NCBI GenBank assembly: GCA_024690425.1
Contig: JAILCT010000035.1
Location: 1 to 29,530, forward strand
Length of the DNA stretch: 29,530 nucleotides
From: Lachnospiraceae bacterium
GTDB lineage: Bacteria > Bacillota_A > Clostridia > Lachnospirales > Lachnospiraceae
Direction of reading: 5' to 3'
Shown here piece after piece: positions 7,405 through 14,933 of this stretch. Numbering within the stretch: position 1 is the first letter of the stretch; every line of letters starts with the position of its first letter. The notes under the pieces are model-generated. The model was not told the DNA's origin, made no database searches, and saw only the letters and a program-made list of their open reading frames with translations. Position numbers and translations under genes: made by a program.

Positions 7405-8714
7405 ATGAGAAGGAACTTCTGCTGCTGTCCAATTACGTGTATCTTGATAAGTGTACCGAATATGGGACCATAGGTGAGATGCTTGACAGCTGCAGGTCTG
7501 AAAACGGATGGATAGATGAGAATAAGGCTGCACAGCTGGGAATAAGCGGAGGCATGACGGAGGCAGAGTGCAGGAAGCTGCTCCAGGAGATGGACAATGC
7601 CCCGGAGGAATTTAAGAGGTTAAGCGTTGTGCGAAGTATCAATGAACCGGAGCTCAGGGCAGTGTGCTTCGCCGGTCCTTCGAGTGATGACAGTGCGACA
7701 GTGGTATTTCGCGGTACGGGAGGAACCTACAAGGCATGGGCGGATAATGTGCGCGGCAGTTATATGCAGGATACGGAGATCCAGAAAATGGCCGATGACT
7801 TTGTCAGGTATGATTGCGGAGTTTATAATAACCTTACGGTTTCCGGTCACAGCAAGGGAGGAAATCTTGCGGGATATACGGCGGTCCTTAACCGCGACAG
7901 GGTCAGGAGCTGCGTGGCCTTCGATCCGCAGGGCTACGGGCTTGATTTTAACAGAGGGTATGAAAGAAGCATCAAAGACGCATCATATAATATCAAGGTG
8001 GTGTGTGCACACAACGATATTGTAAATCCGCTCCTTATACAGGTGGCAAAAGAGATCGTGTATGTAAAAAACGACCGCAGAGGTGCCGTGGGAAGGCACG
8101 GCTCGTTTTCGCTGCTTGATGCCTGCCGATTTGATGAGGACGGTAATATCGTAAACGCGACCGCAGAGCGTGAGTTCATAATGGAACAGCTTTCAAGGCT
8201 TACCCTTTGCGCAACAGCCCTTATGAACATTCTCCCTGACGGAGGGAATGAGAAGATATCTGAGCTGCTTGCAGCCGTGGCCGCAGGAGCACTGGCTGAC
8301 GATGTTGACAGTGAATATAAGAGTGAACGCATAAGGAATGCGGTAAGTGAACTGTCAGGATACTGCCTTAGGATGATCGGGCTTAGCACAGAAGCAGGTA
8401 TGGGTATAACAACGGTTGCCGACAGCATCTATGCAGATACGGAAGCCATGAAAAATGTGACGCAGATGCTTGGCGAAATCCATGATGAATTCCTGGAGAT
8501 AATCGACAGGCTGACAAGTGCACGCCTTAGTATTAATTACAGGGCTGCCGGCAGACTTGCGGTTGATACAAGGCTTAAGATGCTTGAGGGAAGGCTTGAA
8601 GAAGAGAGCAGTAAGCTTAATGATTACAGGGTCTGTCTTGAGGAGATAACCGGGCTCATAGAAGGATGTGAGAAGGAAATAACAGGAAGGGTGGGTCTGG
8701 TAAAGATATCATGA
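7401..8714 (+). CDS. Lipase-like alpha/beta hydrolase with C-terminal helical domain (candidate T7SS effector)
   Basis: A 437-residue protein ending the T7SS operon. Residues up to about 250 resemble the DUF2974/Mbeg1-like lipase family: VVFRGTGG precedes the oxyanion region, the nucleophile elbow is GHSKGG with Ser151, Asp206 sits in HNDIVNPLL, and His233 sits in RHGSFSLLD, giving a Ser-Asp-His triad. Residues from about 260 onward are helical with a coiled-coil-like end. No signal peptide or membrane segment is visible, so export would depend on the T7SS. Catalytic domain first and helical domain second is the reverse of LXG toxins and is the layout reported for S. aureus TslA. The substrate is unknown; phospholipid is a guess. 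A housekeeping cytosolic hydrolase remains possible. Confidence 0.75.
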   Translation: MNEKELLLLSNYVYLDKCTEYGTIGEMLDSCRSENGWIDENKAAQLGISGGMTEAECRKLLQEMDNAPEEFKRLSVVRSINEPELRAVCFAGPSSDDSATVVFRGTGGTYKAWADNVRGSYMQDTEIQKMADDFVRYDCGVYNNLTVSGHSKGGNLAGYTAVLNRDRVRSCVAFDPQGYGLDFNRGYERSIKDASYNIKVVCAHNDIVNPLLIQVAKEIVYVKNDRRGAVGRHGSFSLLDACRFDEDGNIVNATAEREFIMEQLSRLTLCATALMNILPDGGNEKISELLAAVAAGALADDVDSEYKSERIRNAVSELSGYCLRMIGLSTEAGMGITTVADSIYADTEAMKNVTQMLGEIHDEFLEIIDRLTSARLSINYRAAGRLAVDTRLKMLEGRLEEESSKLNDYRVCLEEITGLIEGCEKEITGRVGLVKIS

Positions 8715-8715
8715 T

Positions 8716-9243
8716 TCACTCACAGTCAAAACCATGAGCATCAAGGAAGCGGGCAAACATATCATCCCATGCATGCTCAACGGATTTATCCATTGTGAAT
8801 ATCTTAAGGGATACGGCGGTGGTGCATGTAAGTGTACTGCCGTCATATTTTATATTGACGTTAAGGGAACCGATATCATCGGCACCTATTACGCCGTTGA
8901 GGCCTTCAAGAAACTTTCTGACGTTTTCCGGAGCAAGAGAGAAGCTGACCTTAAATGTAAGGGGAAGCCTTGAACCCCTGATGCATTCATAACAGTAGTG
9001 CTTGACACTTTCCCAGCGGATGAGATCCTCGCTGAATATCCTTCCGTTATCGGATGCCTCCTGCCTTAAGATATCAAGATCATCGGAAGAATAGAAGGAA
9101 GGGTTGATGTGTCCGTCGATAGTATGGGTGATGCCGGTCACTATGACCGCTTCGCTTAAGAGAAACTGATCGAAGGTCTTCTCCTTATCCGAGAGAAGTG
9201 CAGTCATAAAATTGGCTGTATTCTTTATTTGAAAAAGCCTCAT
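8716..9243 (-). CDS. Conserved protein, DUF5721-like
   Basis: A 175-residue soluble protein with no signal peptide. The pattern TFDQFLLSEA, then a TIDGHIN stretch, then LAPENVRKFL resembles a conserved family common in Lachnospiraceae (DUF5721, recognised from memory). Function unknown. AGAGGA lies 6 bases before the start. It is the last gene of the minus-strand series argG - DUF1294 - this gene, and its stop is one base from the stop of the lipase-like gene on the other strand. It is unlikely to be immunity to that lipase, since it is on the other strand and has no export signal. Confidence 0.6.
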   Translation of the reverse strand: MRLFQIKNTANFMTALLSDKEKTFDQFLLSEAVIVTGITHTIDGHINPSFYSSDDLDILRQEASDNGRIFSEDLIRWESVKHYCYECIRGSRLPLTFKVSFSLAPENVRKFLEGLNGVIGADDIGSLNVNIKYDGSTLTCTTAVSLKIFTMDKSVEHAWDDMFARFLDAHGFDCE

Positions 9244-9258
9244 GGAGATCCTCTTGGT

Positions 9259-9567
9259 TTACATAACACTAAAATCGACCGGCAGCATGTAAAGGGTGAT
9301 GACCACTATAAGAACCTGTACAGCCAGGATAACGGGCATGCCGATATAGAACCTGGGCTTGGCGGTCTTGTGGTGGAACAGATACATACCAAGAAGGCAG
9401 CCAATGCTGCCTCCGAAGAGCGCTATGGTAAATAGCGTTGCTTCGGGAGTGCGCCACGACTGCCGCTTGGCCTTCTGCTTATCGATAAAGAAATAAATAA
9501 GTCCTAACAGATTAACGCATATCAGATACAGACCTATTATCGTCAATACATTTGACAGATCAGGCAT
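9259..9567 (-). CDS. DUF1294 family membrane protein
   Basis: A 102-residue integral membrane protein with hydrophobic segments at about 8-27, 44-62 and 74-96. The pattern FFIDKQKAKRQSWRTPE, then LFGGSIGCLLGMYLFHHKT and the nearby FYIGMP is typical of DUF1294. The function of the family is not established. GAAGGA precedes the start. It lies 21 bases after argG and 15 bases before the DUF5721-like gene, so it is probably read from the argG promoter. Confidence 0.85.
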   Translation of the reverse strand: MPDLSNVLTIIGLYLICVNLLGLIYFFIDKQKAKRQSWRTPEATLFTIALFGGSIGCLLGMYLFHHKTAKPRFYIGMPVILAVQVLIVVITLYMLPVDFSVM

Positions 9568-9588
9568 AGGATTTTTCCTTCGCGTTCA

Positions 9589-10806
9589 TTACTTCTTGTT
9601 TGCTTCCTGCATCTTAAGGGCACGAACCTTGCATGAAAGACCGAAGAGATTGATGAAGCCTTCAGCATCATGATGATCGTAGAGATCACCGGTCGTAAAG
9701 CTTGCGATGCTTTCGTTGTAAAGTGAGTAGGGTGAGGTGGTTCCCGCCTTGATGATATTGCCCTTGTAAAGCTTGAACTTAACCTCGCCGGTAACGTACT
9801 TCTGGGTTGATTCTATAAAGGCCTGGACAGCCTCGCGCAGAGGTGTGAACCACTTGCCTTCATATACTATCTGGGCGAACTTGTTGCCCATGTCCTGCTT
9901 GAGGGCATATGTGTCACGGTCAAGAATGAGCTCTTCAAGCTGCTGATGAGCTTCGTACAGTATGGTTCCGCCGGGAGTCTCATATACACCGCGTGACTTC
10001 ATTCCGACAACACGGTTCTCAACGATATCGATTATGCCGATGCCGTGCTTACCGCCAAGACGGTTGAGCTCAGCGATTATATCGGCAACCTTCATCTTCT
10101 TGCCGTTAATGGATGTGGGTGTGCCGGCTTCAAATGTCATGGTAACATATTCGCCTTCTTCGGGAGCCTTCTCGGGAGTGGTTCCCAGAACAAGAAGATG
10201 TTCGTAGTTGGGCTCGTTCGCAGGATCCTCAAGTTCAAGACCTTCATGGCTTATATGCCATAAGTTACGGTCACGAGAGTAGCTTGAATCAGCTGAGAAG
10301 GGAAGGTTGATACCGTGTGCACGGCAGTACTCGATCTCTTCCTCACGAGAATTCATAGTCCACTTTTCGTTTCTCCATGCTGCTATTATCTTAAGATCGG
10401 GAGCAAGAGCCTTGATGCCAAGCTCGAACCTGATCTGGTCATTACCCTTACCGGTAGCACCATGGCAGATGGCGGTAGCACCTTCCTTGCGGGCTATCTC
10501 AACAAGCTTCTTGGCGATGACGGGCCTTGCCATTGAAGTACCGAGAAGATATTTGTTCTCATATACGGCATGCGCCTTAACGCAAGGCATGATGAAATCC
10601 TCGGCGAATTCATCGGTGAGGTCTTCGATATAGAGCTTGGAAGCTCCGGATGAGAGTGCTCTCTCTTCAAGTCCTTCGAGCTCCTCGGCCTGTCCGCAGT
10701 TACCGCATACGCATATTACTTCGTAATCGAAATTCTCCTTAAGCCAGGGGATGAGAGCACTTGTGTCAAGTCCGCCTGAATAAGCAAGTACAACCTTTTC
10801 TTTCAT
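9589..10806 (-). CDS. argG: Argininosuccinate synthase
   Basis: Cytosolic enzyme joining citrulline and aspartate with ATP to give argininosuccinate, the second-last step of arginine synthesis. The 405-residue protein has the N-terminal PP-loop AYSGGLDTS and the conserved [13 protein letters not shown] and [13 protein letters not shown] segments. The start is placed at 10806 because AGGAGG sits about 8 bases upstream and the sequence begins [12 protein letters not shown] as in the family; an in-frame start 23 codons earlier adds unrelated residues and would lie close to the predicted transcription start. argH is not next to it. A promoter at 10864-10892 and possible ArgR sites lie upstream. 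Confidence 0.97.
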   Translation of the reverse strand: MKEKVVLAYSGGLDTSALIPWLKENFDYEVICVCGNCGQAEELEGLEERALSSGASKLYIEDLTDEFAEDFIMPCVKAHAVYENKYLLGTSMARPVIAKKLVEIARKEGATAICHGATGKGNDQIRFELGIKALAPDLKIIAAWRNEKWTMNSREEEIEYCRAHGINLPFSADSSYSRDRNLWHISHEGLELEDPANEPNYEHLLVLGTTPEKAPEEGEYVTMTFEAGTPTSINGKKMKVADIIAELNRLGGKHGIGIIDIVENRVVGMKSRGVYETPGGTILYEAHQQLEELILDRDTYALKQDMGNKFAQIVYEGKWFTPLREAVQAFIESTQKYVTGEVKFKLYKGNIIKAGTTSPYSLYNESIASFTTGDLYDHHDAEGFINLFGLSCKVRALKMQEANKK

Positions 10807-10863
10807 TAATTTATTCCTCCTGAAATATGATAAACAATTTTGAGCTTGGATCAAGCGTATTAA

Positions 10864-10892
10864 AGAATACAACAATTAAATGAAGAATGCAA
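10864..10892 (-). promoter_or_regulatory. Candidate promoter of argG
   Basis: On the minus strand TTGCAT (10887-10892) and TATTCT (10864-10869) are 17 bases apart. Both are partial matches (3/6 and 4/6), but the spacing is ideal and the position gives a leader of about 50 bases before the argG start at 10806. Confidence 0.45.
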
Positions 10893-10900
10893 GGGCTATT

Positions 10901-10977
10901 TGCATAAAAAACCAAAAAAATGAATAAAAACATGAAAAATGGTTGCATAATATGCATTTAAAGCGTATAATCATGCA
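10901..10977. promoter_or_regulatory. Possible ArgR operator cluster
   Basis: The argG/GNAT intergenic region contains TGCAT at 10901-10905, AATGAATAAAAACATG at 10920-10935, the perfect 13-base palindrome TGCATAATATGCA at 10944-10956, and ATGCA at 10973-10977. The Bacillus ARG box is built of TGAAT and ATKCA half-sites 14 bases across, so these resemble ArgR half-sites, although the palindrome is one base shorter. It sits upstream of the argG -35 and just upstream of the GNAT promoter. Inference only. Confidence 0.35.
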
Positions 10978-10987
10978 AAGTCAAATG

Positions 10988-10996
10988 TGTTATAAT
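10988..10996 (+). promoter_or_regulatory. Extended -10 promoter of the GNAT gene
   Basis: TGTTATAAT is a perfect extended -10 element (TGn plus TATAAT). No good -35 is visible, which is common for extended -10 promoters. Transcription would start near 11003, about 34 bases before the ATG at 11037. AAGAAAGGG at 11021-11030 is the likely ribosome binding site. Confidence 0.6.
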
Positions 10997-11036
10997 AGCT
11001 TGGCGATCATATGAGGATAAGAAGAAAGGGTATGAC

Positions 11037-11489
11037 ATGAACGTGGAGATACGTACGATGACAATAGACGACTACGACGGTGTGAAGGATCTGTGGATGA
11101 CGATAAAGGGCTTTGCGATAAGGAGCATTGATGATTCCAAAGAAGGCGTTGACAGGTTCCTTAAGCGTAATCCCACCACTTCCGTTGTTGCCGTAAAGGA
11201 TGGTAATATAATAGGAAGTATCCTGTGCGGACATGATGGGAGGAGGGGGTGCTTCTACCATGTATGTGTACATCCTGAACACCGAAGACACGGGATAGGC
11301 AAAAGCATGGTCGTATTTGCCATGAACGCACTCAAGGATGAACACATAAATAAGGTAAGCCTTATAGCATTCACCAAAAACGATATAGGCAATGCCTTCT
11401 GGAAGACCATAGGATGGACCAAGAGGGAAGACCTTAACTATTATGACTTTACACTTAATGAGGAGAACATTGTCAGGTTCAATGAATGA
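11037..11489 (+). CDS. GNAT family N-acetyltransferase
   Basis: A 150-residue single-domain acetyl-CoA-dependent acetyltransferase. The acetyl-CoA pyrophosphate loop RRHGIG is at residues 83-88, preceded by the beta-4 strand and the VHPEHR segment. The C-terminal NAFWKTIGW pattern is also typical of GNAT enzymes. The acceptor substrate cannot be told from sequence. It lies between argG and argJ, but argJ here should supply acetylglutamate, so a role as acetylglutamate synthase is not needed and the link to arginine may be only positional. Confidence 0.85.
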   Translation: MNVEIRTMTIDDYDGVKDLWMTIKGFAIRSIDDSKEGVDRFLKRNPTTSVVAVKDGNIIGSILCGHDGRRGCFYHVCVHPEHRRHGIGKSMVVFAMNALKDEHINKVSLIAFTKNDIGNAFWKTIGWTKREDLNYYDFTLNEENIVRFNE

Positions 11490-11500
11490 TGTCGTCTCAA

Positions 11501-11529
11501 TTGCGGGTTTTTAATGTGTATGATACAAT
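11501..11529 (+). promoter_or_regulatory. Candidate promoter of argJ-argB-argD
   Basis: TTGCGG at 11501-11506 and TACAAT at 11524-11529 are separated by 17 bases. The -10 matches at 5 of 6 positions. Transcription would start near 11536, giving a leader of about 20 bases that contains the AGGAGG at 11545-11550. Confidence 0.6.
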
Positions 11530-11556
11530 TTTTAACGGTGTATGAGGAGGAAACAT

Positions 11557-12780
11557 ATGGAAACGATCAAGGGCGGAGTGACAGCTGCTCCGGGTTTTGA
11601 AGCTGCAAGTTATGCGGCAGGTATAAAATATGAAGGAAGAACAGACATGGCCATGGTCTACTCGGCCAGTCCGTGTGTATGTGCGGGGACTTATACGTCA
11701 AATGTCGTTAAGGCTGCCTGCGTTAAATGGGATAAGGAGCTTACGGAATCAGGAAGGCCGATGCATGCGGTAGTGGTCAATTCGGGTATAGCCAATGCCT
11801 GCACGGGTCAGGAAGGCTATGATGCCTGCATGAAGACTGCGAAGGCGCTGGAGGAGGTACTGAAGGTTCCGTATGATACCGTTGCGGTAGCTTCGACAGG
11901 TGTTATAGGAATGCAGCTCCCGGTAGATAAGCTCACAGCCGGAGTCAGGGCGCTCGCCGGTAAGCTGTCCGACAGCGATGATGCGGGAACGGAAGCCTCC
12001 AAGGCCATAATGACAACGGATACCGTCAACAAGGAGACAGCCGTAACGTTTGATATAGGTGGCAAGAAGGTGACGCTTGGCGGCATGAGCAAGGGATCGG
12101 GAATGATCCATCCAAATATGTGTACGATGCTCGGTTTCCTTACCAGCGATATAAACATAGATAAGAAGCTTATGCAGAAGGCACTTTCGGAAGTTGTCAC
12201 GGACACCTTCAACATGATCTCAGTAGACGGTGATACATCAACGAACGACACACTCATTCTCATGGCCAACGGTCTTGCCGGCAACGATAAGATAGAGGAG
12301 GAGAATGACGATTACCGTACCTTCAGGGATGCCCTTTTCCATGTATGCAGGACACTTGCCGTGAAGATGGCAGGGGATGGCGAGGGAGCCAGCAGGCTCT
12401 TTAGCGCTCATGTGGTAAATGCCGCAAGCAAGGAGGACGCAAGGACACTGGCAAGATCGGTCATCTCTTCCAACCTGAGCAAGGCTGCCATATTCGGATG
12501 CGATGCCAATTTCGGAAGGTTCCTGTGCGCAATGGGCTATTCGGGAGTTGAGTTTGACCAGGATGATGTGGAGCTCTTCTTTGAGAGCGGGTCAGGAAGG
12601 CTTAAGGTATTTGACCATGGTGTGCCGCTTGATTTTGACGAAGACGAGGCCCTTAAGATACTTAAAGAGAAAGAGATCACCGTGTATATTGACATGCATG
12701 AAGGCGATGCCGAAGCAACCGCGTGGGGTTGTGATCTCACTTATGATTATGTTAAGATAAATGCTGATTACAGGAGCTGA
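11557..12780 (+). CDS. argJ: Bifunctional ornithine acetyltransferase / N-acetylglutamate synthase
   Basis: Transfers the acetyl group from acetylornithine to glutamate and can also acetylate glutamate, recycling acetyl in the linear arginine pathway. The precursor is 407 residues from the ATG at 11557, chosen because AGGAGG lies 6 bases upstream. The protein cleaves itself before a threonine in the KGSGMIHPNM-x-TMLGFL segment; here this is Cys189-Thr190, so the nucleophilic Thr is kept but the usual Ala before it is Cys. The C-terminal NANFGRFLCAMGYSG-type segment is conserved. Twelve bases separate it from argB. Confidence 0.96.
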   Translation: METIKGGVTAAPGFEAASYAAGIKYEGRTDMAMVYSASPCVCAGTYTSNVVKAACVKWDKELTESGRPMHAVVVNSGIANACTGQEGYDACMKTAKALEEVLKVPYDTVAVASTGVIGMQLPVDKLTAGVRALAGKLSDSDDAGTEASKAIMTTDTVNKETAVTFDIGGKKVTLGGMSKGSGMIHPNMCTMLGFLTSDINIDKKLMQKALSEVVTDTFNMISVDGDTSTNDTLILMANGLAGNDKIEEENDDYRTFRDALFHVCRTLAVKMAGDGEGASRLFSAHVVNAASKEDARTLARSVISSNLSKAAIFGCDANFGRFLCAMGYSGVEFDQDDVELFFESGSGRLKVFDHGVPLDFDEDEALKILKEKEITVYIDMHEGDAEATAWGCDLTYDYVKINADYRS

Positions 12781-12792
12781 AGGGAGTAAGTT

Positions 12793-13701
12793 ATGGTTAC
12801 AAAAGAGGAGTACATGAAGAAGTATTACGACAAGGCGGAGGTCCTTATCGAGGCGCTGCCTTATATCAGGAAATACAACCGCAAGGTCATAGTCGTTAAG
12901 TACGGCGGGTCGGCCATGAGCGACGAAGAGCTTAAGAAGAACGTTATAAAGGACGTTACCCTTCTTAAGCTCGTTGGTTTTAAACCCATTGTGGTACATG
13001 GCGGCGGCAAGGACATAAGCAGATGGGTAGAGAAGGTCGGCAAGGAAGCAAGGTTTGTCAACGGGCTCCGTGTGACCGATGAAGAGACGATGGAGATAGC
13101 CGAGATGGTCCTTTCCAAGGTCAACAAATCGCTGGTTGCCATGGTACAGGAACTGGGTGTCAAGGCTGTGGGAATATCCGGCAAGGACGGCGGCCTTCTG
13201 GAGGTGGAGAAGAAGTACGCAGACGGTGAGGATATAGGATATGTCGGGAATATCACAAGAGTCAACACCAAGCTGCTTGAGGACCTGCTTGAGAATGATT
13301 TTCTTCCGATAGTATCGCCTATCGGTCTTGATAAGAACTTTGACACCTATAATATCAATGCTGACGATGCAGCCTGTGCAATAGCCAAGGCCATGCACGC
13401 CGATAAGCTTGCTTTCCTTACCGATATCGAGGGTGTTTACAAGGATCCCAATGATAAATCGACGTTTATTTCCCGCCTGTCGGTTTCGGAGGCCAATGCC
13501 CTTATAAAGGACGGCTATATCGGAGGCGGAATGCTTCCCAAGCTCAATAACTGTACGGATGCGATAGATAACGGAGTTAACCGTGTCCATATACTTGACG
13601 GACGTAAGCCGCATACCCTGCTCCTTGAGATATTTACCAAGAAGGGTATCGGAACCATGTTCTTCAGGGATACGGATACAGATGTTGCCAACGAGGCATG
13701 A
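12793..13701 (+). CDS. argB: Acetylglutamate kinase
   Basis: Phosphorylates N-acetylglutamate with ATP, the second step of arginine synthesis. The 302-residue protein begins with an N-terminal helix, which in this family often marks the arginine-inhibited hexameric form, followed by K36-Y-G-G-S-A-M, the substrate and ATP loop VHGGGKDIS at 68-76, [10 protein letters not shown], and GGMLPKL near the C-terminus. AGGGAG lies 6 bases before the ATG. It is part of the argJBD operon. Confidence 0.97.
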   Translation: MVTKEEYMKKYYDKAEVLIEALPYIRKYNRKVIVVKYGGSAMSDEELKKNVIKDVTLLKLVGFKPIVVHGGGKDISRWVEKVGKEARFVNGLRVTDEETMEIAEMVLSKVNKSLVAMVQELGVKAVGISGKDGGLLEVEKKYADGEDIGYVGNITRVNTKLLEDLLENDFLPIVSPIGLDKNFDTYNINADDAACAIAKAMHADKLAFLTDIEGVYKDPNDKSTFISRLSVSEANALIKDGYIGGGMLPKLNNCTDAIDNGVNRVHILDGRKPHTLLLEIFTKKGIGTMFFRDTDTDVANEA

Positions 13702-13724
13702 TATAGGATAAGAAGGATAAGAAT

Positions 13725-14933
13725 ATGAAATCTATGAATGAATACATTGATGAAGCAGAGCAGGTGCTCCTGCATACATATAACCGTTTTCCGGTGGTCT
13801 TTGATCATGGCAGCGGCGTGAAGCTCTATGATATCAACGGCAAGGAATATCTTGATTTCTGTGCCGGCATCGCAGTATTTGCGCTTGGATATGACAATAA
13901 GGAATACAATGATGCCCTTAAGGCACAGATAGATAAGATCATACATACTTCGAACCTTTTTTATTCCGTACCTTCCATAGAAGCTGCCAGGGCGCTGACG
14001 GCGGCAGCAGGCATGGACAGGGTTTTCTTTACCAATTCCGGAGCCGAAGCAATAGAGGGAGCCATAAAGAGTGCAAGGAAATATGCTTATACCAAGGATG
14101 GCAGGACGGATCATGAGATCATAGCCATGGAGCATTCATTCCACGGACGTACCATGGGAGCCCTGTCGGTAACGGGCAAGAAGGCATATCGTGAGCCTTT
14201 TGAGCCCATGATAGGCAATGTGAAGTATGCCCGGTTCAATGACTTTGACAGCCTTCTGTCTCAGGTTACGGATAAGACATGTGCTGTCATGATGGAGACG
14301 ATACAGGGTGAGGGCGGAATCTATCCTGCCGATCCCGATTACCTTAAGAAGGTAAGGAAGCTGTGCGATGAGAAGGATATCCTTCTTATCCTTGATGAGA
14401 TACAGTGCGGTATGGGAAGGTCGGGAAGCATGTTTGCCTATGAGGCATACGGAGTTAAGCCCGATATTGTTACGGCAGCCAAGGCTGTGGGCTGCGGTGT
14501 TCCGGTGGGTGCCTTTATGATGACACAGAAGGTTGCGGACAAGTCGCTTGTTCCGGGTGACCATGGTTCGACATACGGCGGCAACCCCCTCGTATGCGCC
14601 GCTGTGTGCGAGGTACTGCGTCAGTTCGAAGATAAGAAGATACTTGATAATGTTAAGAAGGTCGGAGATCATCTCTACTCGAGGCTTGAGGAAGTTAAGA
14701 ACAGGCATGAGTGCATCACCGGCCACAGGGGCAGGGGGCTTATACAGGGTCTCGAATTCGATGAGTCCGTAAAGGCAGGAGATGTGTGCAGGAAGGCGAT
14801 CGATAACGGGCTTATAATAATAACGGCGGGAACCAATGTTATAAGGTTCATTCCTCCGCTTATCGTAACAGATGATGATGTGGATAAGATGATAGGTATA
14901 CTTGAAGATTCGCTGCAGGGAATAAATTCATGA
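13725..14933 (+). CDS. argD: Acetylornithine aminotransferase
   Basis: PLP-dependent class III aminotransferase making acetylornithine from acetylglutamate semialdehyde and glutamate, 402 residues. NSGAEAIEGAIKSARK binds the cofactor phosphate, LILDEIQCGMGRSG carries the PLP-ring aspartate, and K253 in TAAKAVGCGVP is the Schiff-base lysine. AGAAGG lies upstream of the start. Its TGA overlaps the start of the solute-binding protein gene, so those two are coupled. argC, which makes its substrate, is not in the window. Confidence 0.96.
   Translation: MKSMNEYIDEAEQVLLHTYNRFPVVFDHGSGVKLYDINGKEYLDFCAGIAVFALGYDNKEYNDALKAQIDKIIHTSNLFYSVPSIEAARALTAAAGMDRVFFTNSGAEAIEGAIKSARKYAYTKDGRTDHEIIAMEHSFHGRTMGALSVTGKKAYREPFEPMIGNVKYARFNDFDSLLSQVTDKTCAVMMETIQGEGGIYPADPDYLKKVRKLCDEKDILLILDEIQCGMGRSGSMFAYEAYGVKPDIVTAAKAVGCGVPVGAFMMTQKVADKSLVPGDHGSTYGGNPLVCAAVCEVLRQFEDKKILDNVKKVGDHLYSRLEEVKNRHECITGHRGRGLIQGLEFDESVKAGDVCRKAIDNGLIIITAGTNVIRFIPPLIVTDDDVDKMIGILEDSLQGINS

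Noticed and set aside
7934..8428. 164-codon minus-strand open frame opposite the lipase
   Set aside because: It is Ser/Ala/Leu-rich with low complexity, typical of an antisense shadow frame; no start signal.
8716..9243. DUF5721-like gene as immunity protein for the lipase
   Set aside because: It is on the opposite strand in the argG series, lacks a signal peptide or membrane segment, and belongs to a family common outside T7SS loci.
10807..10875. 23-codon N-terminal extension of argG
   Set aside because: The extension has no family similarity, begins near the predicted transcription start, and AGGAGG lies before the ATG at 10806.
12592..13614. Long 340-codon open frame on the minus strand opposite argJ/argB
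   Set aside because: It is antisense to two clear enzymes, has no ribosome binding site or recognisable domain, and arises from the codon bias of the argB strand.
13515..14135. 206-codon minus-strand open frame opposite argB/argD
   Set aside because: Antisense to conserved coding sequence, with no motif and no ribosome binding site.
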